NCBI RefSeq assembly: GCF_019175385.1
Contig: NC_083345.1
Coordinates: forward strand, 43,918,098 to 43,982,097
DNA: 64,000 nt
DNA from: Lycium barbarum
Taxonomy: Eukaryota > Streptophyta > Magnoliopsida > Solanales > Solanaceae
Reading direction: 5' to 3'
The first letter of the stretch is position 1. Each line of letters begins with the position of its first letter. This document shows positions 1 through 12,143 of the stretch, one piece after another. A program made the position numbers and the translations under genes. The notes under the pieces are model-generated. The model worked only from the letters and a program-made list of their open reading frames with translations. It searched no databases and was not told where the DNA came from.

Positions 1-147
1 ACCATAGATGTCAAGGGAAATGACCTGAAACCAAATGAGATTGAATCGGTCTTGATCTAGAAATTCGGACATTGGTTAAAGGGGCATTAACTTGGTGTTG
101 GCATAAAGCAATATGAAGTTTTGATGATTGACAAAGTGAATGTACGA

Positions 148-1000
148 GGCATAGAAACCAGATTTACAACAAGTCCATAGACATGTCATATTGCAACAAA
201 ACAGCATAGGCAAATGCAGACAAATAGACACAAACGCAGATTGCAAAATATGTGTGTGCAAATGCAAAGACAAGTAAGCAATGAAGATATTAGAGGAACA
301 GATATAATGAAGATGAAGTGAAGAGGTGAAGAGACTCAGTGAAGAAGCACTTCAATGAGAAGTAGAACAACTGTGCAAGCTTGTTCTATACAAAAGAGTC
401 ATCATATGCAGAAGATGGATGATCACAAGTCATCACGTGTATTGGATGAATGACTTAGAAGTGATCGGTGATGAAGGAGTGGAGAAGACCAGTTGTAGAC
501 ACCGAGCTTATAGTTATATGAAACAGGTTTGTCAACATGTTCCAGACAAGATCTTAGAAGCAGTTTAACAACAGATGAAGAATGAAAGAGATTGGTGGAA
601 CAAGTACAGGAACATGTGCTATCTCAGACAGTGCAGAGATTCAGAGGCAGATTATCATGACCTAATTTTACTAAGTCACGCGGGCACCTACCATTTCCCA
701 CCTCGGTAGGCGAACCGTTTCTCAAATCATCAATTCAACCACAATAAAGTAAATAGAGCAAAATAAGTAGAAGCCTGAATCATAAATAATTCTAAGTGCG
801 GAATATAAATACAATCCCCAAGGAACTGGTCCGACTCGTACAAGAGCAACTAAATAATGTCTAGAAAATACAAGTCTCAAATGCTAAACGCATCTGTCTG
901 AATGGAAAAAAATAAAAACAGGGATAGAGGAGTCTCCAGGCAGCGACGCGTCAGATGCTCACCCTAGATACTCGCAAGTTAGGCCTGGAAATCAGTCTAT
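148..1000 (-). repeat. Left arm of a long fold-back inverted repeat
   Basis: This arm is the near-perfect reverse complement of 1147-1215 joined to 24085-24864. It has two parts. About 660-1000 is the 3' end of a gypsy-type LTR in reverse, including the CCTACC/GGTAGG hairpin and the GGTCGTGA-type end found in other LTRs here. About 148-658 is sequence I do not recognise, which also lies next to the LTR end in the other arm. The arms are now 23 kb apart only because element A inserted into the right arm. The reading frame on the minus strand at 76-273 has no recognisable content. Confidence 0.85.
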
Positions 1001-1215
1001 TCTTTAGTCTCGTTCTTTATATATGTTAACTAATTGCTGTCGGCTTATGATGCCTACTCAGTACATGTTGTTTGTACTGATGCTACCTTGTAACACTCAT
1101 TTTCGGGGTGTAGAGTTTGATACAAGTTTCATTTCCACTTCCTAAACTGATTTTCGAGGCCTGTCTTATGAGTATCTAGGGTAAGCATCTGATGTATCGC
1201 TGCCCGGAGACTCCT
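1001..1215 (+). repeat. Fold-back spacer and start of right arm (gypsy LTR fragment)
   Basis: About 1001-1146 is spacer: forward LTR sequence carrying the block TATGATGCCTACTCAGTAC, which also occurs near 42372 and 56955 in other LTRs. From 1147 to 1215 the sequence is the inverted counterpart of about 917-1000 and continues at 24080 beyond element A. The last five bases, CTCCT, form the target-site duplication of element A. Confidence 0.8.
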
Positions 1216-3594
1216 TGTCACGGTCCAACCCGCCATGACTGGCACTCAACTATATCCTAGTGGGTAAACCAACACACAAGTCATCTATTCATTCAAGTCT
1301 GATTTTATATTACCCAAGTTAATCAGTTATTACCCATTCAAGCATCAATTAAATAAAATAAGTCATGCCATACAACACTGAAATAAGTGCGGAAGTTCTA
1401 ACTATTACAAAATCCGCAAAGTTCAAAAGTCATCGTACCAGGACTCTAATTTAAAACATGTCTATGGAATGAAATCTAACCAATAAATATCCATAATCTC
1501 CAGAATAGGAAAAGACATCATAAGAGGAAGATCTTCGGGCGGCCTAGCATGGATAGAAGCTCACCCTAAATCTATTAGCAACATTCTCAACGCTAGATGT
1601 GAGGGCGGGTTAGCAGTCTCTGTATCACAATCTGCACTCAAAAGAATGCAGCAAGGTAGTATCAGTACAAACACTATGTAGCGGTAGATATCATAGGCCG
1701 ACTAAGATTAGTATCATGCATATCTCATAAAATCAATAGAATAAACAAGCCAGCCAACATACATGAATATCAATAAAACACAACAAATCAACCAAGGATA
1801 ATCACAATCAAACTACCAAGATATCAAGAATCACAAAAACGGAAGCCACAACGGAAATAAGTTTACCACAATATCCACCCTCACTGTACACACATGCTAA
1901 ACAATGTCATTTCTCAGTAGTCATGACCTGCAAGGGACCCATGGTGTTCATGTACCACTCGTTCCGGATTCACACCTCTGACCTGAGCACAAACCTCCGC
2001 TCCGGAATGAACCTCGGACGCGGGACATGTCAACGTACCTCTTGTTTTCAGAACTAACCTCGGACCGCGAGCCCATAATCTAGGTCACATGTGTTCCTTT
2101 CCATACCTCTTTACAAGACAGTGTTTCTTACCTTCTTATTATCAATACTCAAATCATTATTTCGTGTCACAATATCGCCGAGAAGATCATATTAGCTTCT
2201 CATCGCAACACATCCACTGCAGATTTAACACATAGGAATAGTGGCACGAAGCCTACACAATCACTCAATCACATTCACATAGGTGTTTAGCCACACAATA
2301 TCATGATGGAAACTAGACATGCTTTCTCCTAAAGAATTCACAAAACATACAATCAACTAACCAAAGTCTAATTCAAGTAGACCGTAACCTACCTCAAACG
2401 TAGAGCTGGAACAACGCACGCCACTCCGTTATAGCTTTTCCCTTCCTCAAAGCCTCAAAACGCTCAAAATATAGAAATAGAAGGCTCAATGAGTCACACT
2501 TGCTCACATCACAAGTACCAATTCGAGAATACCCTTCCCTTTACCCCATTCCAATGGGTGGATGATTTTCTAGGTGTAAAGCAACCTATCAAGGGCCTTA
2601 GTAATCATTAATCATTAAATTATAACAATATTATATCAACATTCCCACTACAAACAATTTTCATGGTCAAGATACCATTTTTATAGAAGCCTAGGTCTCA
2701 AATCACTTAGTTTATGGCCCTAAGGATTCAATTCATAATTAAGAGGAGTTAACACAAGCCTTTAGATGATAAATAAGTGATGATAACCATAACCCATCAA
2801 GTTTAGAAGCTTTATTAATTTCTAGGGTTTCTATTACAATTCCACCATTGAAGACCCACAAAAGTGATGATAATCATGAAGATGATACGGAATGGTTGGA
2901 AGGAATAAATGAAACTTACCTCTCAAGAGTTTTCTTGCCCTAGCTTGAAATTTCACCTTAGGTGCTTTTGGGGAACTGTGTTGGGGTATTATGAATAAAG
3001 AATGTGAGACTAAGTGTTTAAAACCTGGCTACTGGTTTCCGTCGACCGCTACAGCGGTCGTTTCACCGCTGCAGCGATCCCGCTATAACGGCCAAGTGAC
3101 CGCTATAGCGGACCCAAAGAAAATCCGCTTACTGCTATGGCGGTCGACTCACCGCTATAGCGGTACCGCCGTAGCAGTCAATCGTCCGCCACAACGACCA
3201 CAAGGTAAATGGCAGGCTGCTGGCAGCTGTCCACCTACCGCTATAGTGGTACCGCCACAGAGCGTGCCATCTGGGCAGTGAGCTCGACTTTTTGTCCAGT
3301 TTTCTCCCTTTCATTCCACATTTCATCTGAGGACTTACAAACGCAAACAAAACATGCACACAGACATAAAAATATCATACCAATCCACCCACGTCATCCA
3401 AATTCCCAACAGAGTTCTAATTTTTTACATTAACCCCCTCGGACTCAATAAAATCAAACAACAACCATAAACAAGACAAGTTTCAGCTAGTAAGCTTACA
3501 CAATCGAGTTCTTACTGGCTCGTTCTACCCTTGGAAATGTTATAATTGGTAGAGTGATCCTAAATTTCCCATAACGACCGAAAGGGTCATTACA
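1216..3594 (-). repeat. 3' LTR of element A (intact copy)
   Basis: About 2379 bp. It matches 8695-9465, 21622-21757 and 22928-24079, the three surviving pieces of the other LTR. The plus strand begins TGTCACGG and ends ATTACA. Starting from the U3 end (right side), it contains the CCGC/GCGG dyad array at about 3040-3290. The overlapping short reading frames on both strands near 2991-3433 are by-products of this GC-rich palindromic array, not genes. Confidence 0.88.
3040..3290 (-). promoter_or_regulatory. U3 dyad-motif array of element A
   Basis: Repeated near-palindromes with the core CCGCTATAGCGG or CCGCTACAGCGG. Examples are 3044-3059 (GACCGCTACAGCGGTC), 3100-3111 (perfect 12 bp) and 3151-3164 (ACCGCTATAGCGGT, perfect 14 bp), with degenerate copies on to about 3275. 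In element orientation the array sits directly upstream of a weak TATA-like TTTTAAAC (about 3017-3024). The matching array in the other LTR is at about 23560-23760. A promoter or enhancer role is inferred from position. Confidence 0.6.
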
Positions 3595-3629
3595 CTAGAT
3601 ACCAATTAAACCACTGTTCGTCCCCGAAC
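3595..3629 (-). other. Element A 3' terminus: TTGGTATCTA plus hairpin, no polypurine tract
   Basis: In element sense, the bases next to the 3' LTR read AATTGGTATCTAG and contain no polypurine tract. A small hairpin, GTTCG-GGGA-CGAAC (plus positions 3616-3629), lies just upstream. Element C ends in the same way and B has the same hairpin followed by a standard polypurine tract. Confidence 0.65.
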
Positions 3630-4475
3630 GGACAAAGTAGAGAAATCTAGGGAGGAGTTACTTGTCTCGGCGGAAGGCTGAGGATACTTGCTACACATAT
3701 CAGATTCTGTTTCCCAAGTAGCTTCCTCCACTGGACGATTCTTCCACTGAACTTTAACAGAGGCTATTTCCATGGACCTCAACTTGCGAACATCCCTATC
3801 TAAGATGGCAACGGGCTCCTCTTCATATGAAAAATTCTTATCTACTAAAACCGAATCCCAACGGATTATGTATGAACCATTCCCGTGGTACCTCTTCAAC
3901 ATCAAAACATGGAACACCGAGTGAACTCTGATAGACTCGGAAGTAAAGCAAACTTGTAAGCCACTTCCCCCACACGCTTGAGGATCTCAAATGGCCCAAT
4001 GTACCTCGAGCTAAGCTTGCCCTTCTTCCCGAACCTCATTACACCCTTCATAGGTGAGACCTTCAACAACACTTGCTCTTCTTCTTCAAACTCAACATCT
4101 CGGACCTTGCGGTCTGCATACTCTTTCTGCCTGCTCTACAGTTGCCAGAAGCTTGGATTGAATCACCTTCTCTAGGGACTCTCTCAGAAGATTGGTACCC
4201 CAAGGCCTCACCTCGAACGCATCAAACCATCCAATAGGAGACCTACACCTCCTTCCATGCAACGCCCCAAATGGGGCCATATCAATACTCGAGTGGTAGC
4301 TATCATTGTAGGAAAATTCGGCCAAAGGAAAGAATTGGTCCCAATGCCCACCAAAGTCTATCACGCACGCACAAAGCATATCCTTAAGGACCTGAATAGT
4401 CCGCTCAGACTGACTGTTAGTTTGAGGGTGGAAGGCTGTGCTAAGATACAACTTCGTACCCGACTCTTCATGCAA
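3606..4475 (-). pseudogene. Element A integrase C-terminal half and chromodomain (broken)
   Basis: 4092-4475 encodes the end of the integrase core. It keeps the FHPQTNSQSERTIQ block, whose Glu is the third catalytic residue of the DDE triad, and the ALHGRRCRSPIGWFD segment typical of plant gypsy integrases. 3606-3917 encodes a chromodomain-like tail (PVAILDRDVRKLRS, VKVQWKNRPVEEATWE), which in chromoviruses directs insertion to particular chromatin. The two segments share a reading frame but the stretch between them (3918-4091) is interrupted. Not functional. Confidence 0.8.
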
Positions 4476-5375
4476 ACACTCCTAGAACCTGGATGTGAAC
4501 GTGGTGCCTCTGTCGGACGTGATGGAGATAGGAACCCCATGAAGCCTAACCACCTCATACATGTAGATTTTAGCCAATTTCTCCGCATCATAAGTTATCT
4601 TCACCGGAATAAAGTGGGAAGATTTAGTCAACCTGTCTATTTTTTCCTGCTTCGACTCAGGAATGGGTATCCTCTAAAGTGTACCCCTAGGTTTCTGATG
4701 CTCATACTTCACCTGTTGGCAATTCAGACACTAAGCAACAAATCTACTATATCAAGTTTCATCCTAGTTCACCAGTAATGTTACCTCAAATCACGATACC
4801 TCTTAGTAGCGCTAGGATGAATAGAATACCTCGAACTATGAGCTTCTGTCAGAATGGTCTTGATCAAATCGCCCACACGTGGCACACATACTCACCCTTT
4901 GATTCGCAACACGCCCTCCTCATCAATGACGACCTCTTTGGCCTCGCCACGCAACACCTTATCACGTATTTTACACAACTTAGCATCCTCAAACTGCTTA
5001 GCCTTAATCTGCTCTAAAAATGATGATCAAGCCTCAACACAAGCCAACACCCTATCTATGTTGGAAATATCCAACCTCATAAACTATTAGCCAGAGTCTT
5101 AACCTCTCTAGTTAACGGACGCTCCGAAGAAATCAAACGAGCCAGACTCCCCATACTAGCCGACTTCCTGCTCAATGTGTCAACCACTACATTTGGCTTA
5201 CGAGGGTGATATAGAATGGTGATGTCATAATTTTTCAGCAGTATCTCCGCTGCCTAGAGTTTAGATCCCTCTGAGTGAACACATGCTACAAACTTCGATA
5301 GTCTGTGTACACCTCACAATAGACACCATACCAGTAGTGCCTCAAGATTTTCAACGCAAACACCACCACTGCCAA
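4476..5375 (-). pseudogene. Element A RNase H end and integrase N-terminal region (heavily decayed)
   Basis: This stretch lies between recognisable RNase H and integrase segments and should encode the rest of RNase H, the HHCC zinc finger and the first two integrase catalytic Asp residues. No frame stays open for long. The plus-strand frames here (4257-4778, 4778-5090) are shadows without recognisable domains. Assigned by position within the element. Confidence 0.55.
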
Positions 5376-6722
5376 CTATAGATCACGAGTAGGATAGTTC
5401 TTCTCATGTACTTTCAACTTCCGAGATGCATAAGCAATCACCTTCTTTTCCTGCATCAAAACAACACCCAATCCAGAACGTGAAGCATTACAGTAAACAA
5501 CAAAATCCTTGCCCTCCACGGGCAATGCTAGAATCGGTGTTGTAGTTAATAATGTCTTGAGCTTTTGGAAGCTCTCACACTCGTCGGACCACTGAAACGA
5601 TACTTTTTTCTGAGTCAAGCAGGTCAAATGAAAAGTAATAGAGGCAAACCCTTTCATAAACTGATGTTAGTAGCTCGCCAAACCCACGAAACTATGGATC
5701 TTGATCACTAATGTGGGCCTAGCCCATTCCCTGACTGCCTGGATTTTCTGATGATTCACCATAATACCCTCTTTCGAAATAACATCCCCCAAGAAAGACA
5801 CAAAAGACAACCAGAATTCACACATAGAGAATTTAGCATACAACTCCTTCTCCCGCAATACCCCAAGAGCAATTCTCAAATGTTTCTCATGCTCTTCCTT
5901 ACTTCTAGAGTACACCAGGATAACATCACTGAACATTATTACGAAAGATTCTAAAAAGAGCTTAAAGATACTATTCATCAGATCTATGAACGCAGGTGGG
6001 GCATTAGTAAGCCTGAAAGACATAACTAAGAACTCATAGTGTCCATACCTGGTCCGAAAAGCTGTCTTAGGAACATCCTCTGCCCGAATCTTCAATTGAT
6101 GATACCCTGACCTTAAGTCAATCTTAGGGAACAAAGAAGGTCCCTGTAACTGATCAAACAAGTCATCAATACGGGGAATGAGATACGTGTTTCGAACAGT
6201 TACCTTATTCAGTTGACAGTAATCAATACATATGCGTATAGACCCATCCTTCTTCTTAACAAACAACACAGGAGCACCCCACGGAAAGGCACTCGGGCGA
6301 ATAAACCCTTTACTCAGAAAATCTTACAACTGCTCTTTCAATTCCCTGAGTTCTGCTGGCGCCATCCTATAAGGTGGGATAGAGATAGGACGATTCCTTG
6401 GATCTAAATCAATCCTGAAATCAATGTCACAATCCGGTGGCATACCAGGCAAGTCCGCGAGAAACACATCGGCAAACTCGCTTACCACTGGAGCCGAATC
6501 AAGAGATAGAGTATCTATACTGGTGTCATGAATATATGTCAAATAATCTAAACAAACCTTCTCTACTAGCTTCCTACCACGAACAAAGGATATAACTTTC
6601 TTAGGAAGGGGACTAAGGTTACCCTTCCACTCGAGTCTAGGTGTCCCGGGCATAGCTAATGTAACAGTTTTAGAATGGCAATCTAGTATAGCATAGTGCG
6701 GGGACAACCAACTCATGCTCAA
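5376..6722 (-). pseudogene. Element A reverse transcriptase and start of RNase H (broken)
   Basis: 6324-6722 covers the protease-RT linker ([17 protein letters not shown]) and ends in a stop. 5667-6269 covers the RT palm and fingers ([33 protein letters not shown]). 5376-5657 covers the connection and start of RNase H. The catalytic FIDD-type motif reads FSDV, so one catalytic Asp is lost. The RNase H YCDAS motif reads YCNAS, losing another. All three pieces share one frame but are separated by stops. Confidence 0.85.
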
Positions 6723-7030
6723 ATAACATCAAAATCTACCATAGCTAGGATCATCAAATCTGCCCAAGCACTATATCCCATAAAAGTAATCGCACACGAA
6801 AGGTAGACGCTATCCACCACTACAGAATCCCCAACTGGAGTAGATACATAAATAGGGGCATCAAGGATATTACACATCATATCTAGATCCACATCAAAAT
6901 ACGTAGACATATAAGAAAGAGTAGAGCCCAAATCAAATAAAACAGAAGCCATCCGGTCATAAACTGAGATAATACCTCTGATAACCGTATCGAAGGCCTC
7001 AGCCTCGGGTCTACCTGGAAAAGCATACAA
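6719..7030 (-). pseudogene. Element A aspartic protease (retropepsin) fragment
   Basis: The 103-residue frame contains SVLFDLGSTLSYMS, where the D-x-G catalytic motif is kept, and ends in MVDFDVI just before the next domain. The following segment, starting WLSPHYAILDC, continues in another frame. A one-base loss near 6722 therefore separates protease from RT. Such proteases act as homodimers to process the Gag-Pol polyprotein inside virus-like particles. Confidence 0.75.
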
Positions 7031-8480
7031 ATGACAGCAACCTCCTGTAGCCTATGAACCACCGCGATTATCATGACCAGTCTGAGCCAAGCCCCTGCCG
7101 ATCTATTGTCCGCCTCTACCTTCCTGAGGACCGCCTCGGTTAGGCTAGGCACTACCCCTACCCGCGGTGTGGCTTCCCTGCTCTGTTAGTGAGCGATTCT
7201 TACCCCTTTGATCTGGTGAAAACGGAGCTCGAGGATCCTGATACTGAGTCCCCTGCCCACTCTGTCTAAGTCTAGGGCAATACCTCTTAATATACCCTAT
7301 CTCACCACACTCGAAGCAAGCACGGTCCAGCGTAGATGAAGTAGTATAGTCTCCATGCTGATCGGAAGCCTAATAATTTGTCCCTGACGGGCCCCTAGCT
7401 GACACCTATCACGGACTGAACCGGACGCCTTGAATATTCCTGTGAACTCTGGCCCCTCCAGAAGGAGTTGCTGAAAATCCCACCTCTTCGGGCCTTCTTC
7501 TCTACCTGCTTCGCGTGACTCTCCTGCTTAATACCCTCAACAATATGGACATGCTCCACTATATCTTGGAATGAAACCCCAATGGCTACAAGCTGAAGAG
7601 ATGATAACTGAAGCCCAGTGTTCAACCCCTTCACGAACCGCCGTATCCTCTCCCCCTCAGTGGGTAGCAACTGAAGAGCATATCGGGACAGTAAGTGGAA
7701 ACGGAACTAGTACACAACAACAGACGAGTTCCCCTGACTAATATTAACGAACTCATCCGTCCTTCGGTCCCTCAGAGTACGCGGGACGTACTTATCCAAA
7801 AACATAGAATAAAACTGAACCCAAGTCAACGGAGGAGACCCAGCTGACCTGCATTCCACATAAGCCCTCCACCATAGCTTGGCATCACCCAAGAACGGGA
7901 AGGTCACAAACTCTACACCGTACTTGTCCACAACCCCCATCTTATGAAGCCTCTCGTGATAGTCGATGATGAACTCATATGCATCCTCTGACACAGTATC
8001 ATAGAACACAGGAGGCTTCATTTTAGTGAACCTCCAAAAGAGATCATGCTCCTCGCCAGTCATTACCAGCCCTGCAACTGGCCTCAGAAAGGCCTTAAAA
8101 CCTGAAACTTCCTCCAAGCGAGGTGCCACTGCTGCTGCATGCTGAACCCCCGGAGCCTGCGCTCTGTTCGGACCCGAGGCTGCTAGTCCTGCGCCTCTAT
8201 CTACTGGACTGGCTGGTATACCTCCGGCTTGTGCTAACCCGTGCAACCAGTTGAGCACCTATACCATAGCATCAGGTATACCGTGAGCAGCTACAGCTTC
8301 TAGCGGAACTGGTACTGCCACTGGCTAGGCTGGTGCGGCTGCATCTCCCACTGCCTCATTAGGAACCACTGGAGGCATGGGGTCAACCACTAGGACGCCA
8401 CCTCCAGCTAGGGCCACTCCTCTGCCCGCTCCTCTGTCTCCACCTCTATCTTTAGCTGCTACCGCTCGTGTTCTCGCCAT
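7031..8480 (-). pseudogene. Element A gag with in-frame stops and a damaged zinc knuckle
   Basis: The frame opens at 8480 (MARTRAVAAKDRGG), shortly after a splice-like TTGCAG. It is interrupted by amber stops near 8325 and just upstream of the 7707-8258 segment, both probably C-to-T changes in CAG codons. 7707-8258 carries the capsid core (FPFLGDAKLWWRAYVE). 7395-7670 continues the capsid after a gap. The nucleocapsid knuckle near 7280-7325 reads CFECGEIGYIKRYC, so the zinc-binding His of the CCHC motif has become Tyr. Confidence 0.8.
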
Positions 8481-8677
8481 CTGCAAGAGAGTGAAGGATT
8501 GTTAGATACCAATTTGAATCAGCAGATACCAATTGGAATCAAGTAGCACGAAAGAAAGAAAGAAAAGAAAATTTTTCTAGTGTCCGGTAGCGTCTTGAAG
8601 ATAAGTACAGATGTCTGCATACCGATTTGCAAGACTCTACTGGACATGTCCTTGTACGATGAGATCGACGAACCTAA

Positions 8678-8690
8678 GGCTCTGATACCA
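8678..8690 (-). promoter_or_regulatory. Primer-binding site of element A (initiator Met tRNA)
   Basis: Minus strand TGGTATCAGAGCC lies four bases inside the 5' LTR. It complements the 3' end of plant initiator methionine tRNA, the usual primer of chromoviruses, and fixes the element orientation. Confidence 0.92.
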
Positions 8691-8694
8691 ACTC

Positions 8695-9465
8695 TGTCAC
8701 GACCCAATCCGCTATGATTAGCACCCAACTAAATCCTAGTGGGCGAACCAACACACAAGTCATCTATTCATTCAAGTCCGATTTTATATTACCTAAGTTA
8801 ATCAGTTATTACCCATTCAAGCATCAACTAAATAAAATAATTCATGCCATAAAATACTGAATTAAGTGCGAAAGTTCTAACTATTACAAAATTCCCAAAA
8901 TTCGAAAGTCATCGTACCAGGACTCTAATCTAAAACATGTCTAAGGAATGAAATCTGACTAATAAATATCCATAATGTCCAGAATAGGAAAAGAAATCAT
9001 AAGAGAAAGATCTTCGGGTGGCCTGGCATGGATAGAAGCTCACCCAAAATCTATCGGCAACGTCTTCAACGCTAGATATGAGGGCGGGTAGCAGTCTCGG
9101 TATCACAATCTGCACTCAAAAGAATGCAGCAAAGTAGTATCAGTACAAACACTATGTACCGATAGATATCATAGGCCGGCTAAGATTAGTATCATGCATA
9201 TCTCATAAAATCAATAGAACAAACAAGCCAGCCAACAGACATGAATATTAATAAAACACAACAAGTCAACCAAGGATAATCACAATCAAACCACCAAGAT
9301 ATCAAGAATCACAAACAACGAAAGCCACAACGGAAGTAAGTTTACCACAATATCCACATTCAGTGTACACACATACTAACTGATGTCATTGCTCAGTAGT
9401 CATGACCTGCAGGGGACCCATGGTGTCCATGTACCACTCATTTCAGATTCACTCCTCGGACCCGA
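8695..9465 (-). repeat. 5' LTR of element A, first piece
   Basis: Starts TGTCACGACCCAATCC on the plus strand and matches 1216 to about 1985. It breaks off at 9465, where LTR fragment D begins. About 300 bp corresponding to 1985-2285 are missing between here and the next piece at 21622. Confidence 0.88.
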
Positions 9466-10639
9466 TGTAACATTTCGTTGATTCGGGTTAAGTGTGAATG
9501 AATAAATGAGGGTTGGCGTATCATATTTTTGTTATGTGAAATCTTTTAGGATGATTTTGGTGATAAGTAGTTTGTAACTCCTCGTACCTCTAAGCTCAAC
9601 CACGTCCATGATTCGAGAGTATGTTGATTCGTATAGTGGATATGGAATTCGTACTAAGGATTTCACATGTATAGGAATTCATGAAGGAAGCTTGTCCCGG
9701 CTCGTCTTCATGTCTTGCCAAGCACTAACCTTAGCGAGCTAGACAAGTTGGTAGACTTCCGGGCTCGTTTCTAGGTCTTGTTGCACGAGAAATGGGATGA
9801 GCTAGGCTTATTTTGAGTGTGACAAACTAGTAAAGTGAGGCCAAGGCGAGAAAACGAGGTGAGAGTGATTTTTCTCAGCTTGCCTAAGTTCGTGCCTCGC
9901 GAGGATGGTGGCGAGACGGGAAAAATCAGCTTTCAGCTTTTCTCGTCCACTTTCGTGCCAAGCACGGACCCTGCCGAGCTAGGATTTATATAAATTCATC
10001 CCTTAACTCAAAAAATCAGATTTCCCTCTTTCTCTAAGCCCTAGAACAACGTGTTATTCTCCTATCAACCTCCCACAACAAGGGTTTGCAACATAATTCT
10101 TCCTAAAGTGATTCAAGCTAGGGTTTTGGGTGTTCTTTATTAGAAAAGTGAATTGTAAACTTCGTTTAACATATTAAGGTATGTCTCTCTTTTGAAAACT
10201 TATTTTGAATGAAAATCACTTTTTGAAACTATTGTTGGAAGTATAAATTTCATTCAAGGTTCTTTAATGAATAAAAAAGAAAAGTAATCTTTTCATATTT
10301 CTTGAACTCCAATTCATGTCTAAATGGTGGTTAATGTGTGTGAGGGGACAAACACACATTAAACGTAGATTGTAACAAACCCTATATATGTATATGATAT
10401 TATGAATATTTCCTCTATAAGAGACGCTTAATAATGATGGTTAAGGGTTGACAATGATATTCTCATTGATGAATTAGGACATGGAAATCTTTCGTAAAGA
10501 TGTTAAATGTTTTCAAAACATTGATTGAAATGACTTATTCTTTCAATATGACATAATGAACCTTAATGACAATTGATGATATGACTATATTACAAATGAA
10601 TTATGAATTGGCTTCTATGCTATGAAAAATGGTAGTTGT

Positions 10640-10800
10640 GTTTTTCCTAGCTACTTGGGAGGAAAGGTGGCCACTATGGATATTAGTATAATAATGGCTA
10701 GCCATTCGGGAGGAAGAGTGGCCACTTCCGGGCTCGCTACCTGGGGTGTGATTATTCCTAGCTATTCGGGAGGAAGGATATCCACCGTTGAATTTCATAT
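10640..10800 (+). repeat. Tandem repeat inside LTR fragment D
   Basis: Three imperfect copies of a unit containing CTAGCYAYTYGGGAGGAA followed by a GGTGGCCAC-like stretch, spaced about 45-65 bp. The short frames on both strands here (10601-10837, 10622-10810) arise from the repeat. Confidence 0.65.
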
Positions 10801-11260
10801 TCCGGTGTGATGCACTGCTATGATTAGGGTACCTCAAAGGTCATCCCTCCCTTATGATTGATTTTTGGGCCTGTATTGGCAAGTTTGATATTCCTATCTT
10901 TTAATGGAACTGTTGTTAATAATCATGATCAACTTAAATGGCATATTTGGAGGTTGGAACTTGACAAGGACTTTATAAACCGTTTTTGATAATTGTCTTT
11001 CGTTGAGATAAACAAGCTGAATAACTGTTTCCACACTGTGTCACACTATCCTCAGAACTGATTTCTTTATATGTTATTACACTTTATTTTCATATCATTT
11101 GTTTTCCCCGAGGCATTCACTGAGTACGAATTACTCAGGCATACTATTGTTATTTTTGAAGGTATGTTAGGTAACGAAGAAGAGCAGGTTCGTGACTTTT
11201 AGAACGTTTAGATGAACTTGCTGATGCTGCTGATTAGGTGAGCCCACATGCTTATAAGAG

Positions 11261-11265
11261 TTTAG
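11261..11265. repeat. Target-site duplication of element B, left copy (TTTAG)
   Basis: TTTAG immediately precedes the left LTR. The matching copy is 21622-21626. The left flank is fragment D while the right flank is the LTR of A. Confidence 0.85.
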
Positions 11266-11451
11266 TGTCACAACCCAGCTAGGGGCCGTGACGGGTACCC
11301 GGGGCTAACCAACGAGCACCGCTCATGCCATCACTCATTAGGTTTATTTAACAATCATTTATCCGATTCATGCTTAATTTATAATAAAATACATTTTTAT
11401 TTAGAAACAAAATGCTTTTATACATACGAGCCCTTAGGCTAGCAAAGTAAT

Positions 11452-11454
<3 letters not shown>

Positions 11455-11530
<76 letters not shown>

Positions 11531-11531
11531 T
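11455..11531. repeat. Compound microsatellite (CA)n(TA)n(CA)n
   Basis: Long alternating CA, TA and CA run inside the left LTR of B. The same site in the right LTR (about 19216-19251) is less than half as long. Confidence 0.95.
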
Positions 11532-12040
11532 AATGACCATGCCATGAAACCACACGACCCACGTCGAGTATCTACGAGCCTCTAAAAGATGACACCTACA
11601 ACTGTACACAAAAGAATCATCATAGGCACCTCCGGGACAATGGAGGGCTTCCAATCAGCTAGCAGCCTCTAAGAATCCGGAGCAGGATCTCCTCCCTGTC
11701 TACCTGTGGGCATGAACACAACGTCCATATAAAAAGGACGTCAGTATGAATATTGTAATGAGTATGTAAGGCAGGAATGAAATAAACGAACAGAACAGAA
11801 AGATCATGAGTCATGGGACAAAGATATAACCTGCACACATGTCATAGGCAATCGTATTACTATCATATTTCACATTTTACAATATCATAGTACACTTGTT
11901 ATCACATCCCATACATCATCACGTACGTCATCATATACATCATTACATCATAATCTGTATCGTTACCCGCATCCGGGTAACCCTCATATGCCGCCCACTA
12001 ATGGTGATCATGCCCGACCCTCTCGGCTCGGTGTAAACAT

Positions 12041-12143
12041 CGCAGCCCGCATTAGCGGTGACATGCCCGGCCATATAGGCGCGGTGGAATTATACGCAGC
12101 CCGCATTAGCGGTGACATGCTCGACCATATAGGCACGGTGGAA
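12041..12143. repeat. LTR minisatellite of element B, two units
   Basis: Two units of about 55 bp containing CGCAGCCCGCATTAGCGGTG and ending in a CATATAGGCAC-type stretch. The right LTR carries three units at about 19763-19920. Confidence 0.85.

Larger units (their letters stand above)
9466..11265 (+). mobile_element. LTR fragment D (gypsy-type, 3' end missing)
   Basis: Begins TGTAACATTTCG inside the right LTR of A and resembles the complete LTR at 29031-31539. Both share the TTTTGGTGATAAGTAG segment near the start and the CACTGAGTAC...ACTCAGGCATAC...GAGCAGGTTC block near the end. A TATA box (TATATAAA) lies at 9987-9994, preceded by small dyads such as CCTCGCGAGG and CGTGCCAAGCACGG. The 3' end is absent: sequence stops at the target duplication of B. 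The copy is either a truncated solo LTR or the residue of a deleted element. Confidence 0.75.

Noticed and set aside
2991..3433. Overlapping open frames on both strands in the LTR of A (also 23592-23992 and 40069-40401)
   Set aside because: They are created by the GC-rich palindromic arrays, which keep several frames open. There are no domains, and they recur in both LTRs.
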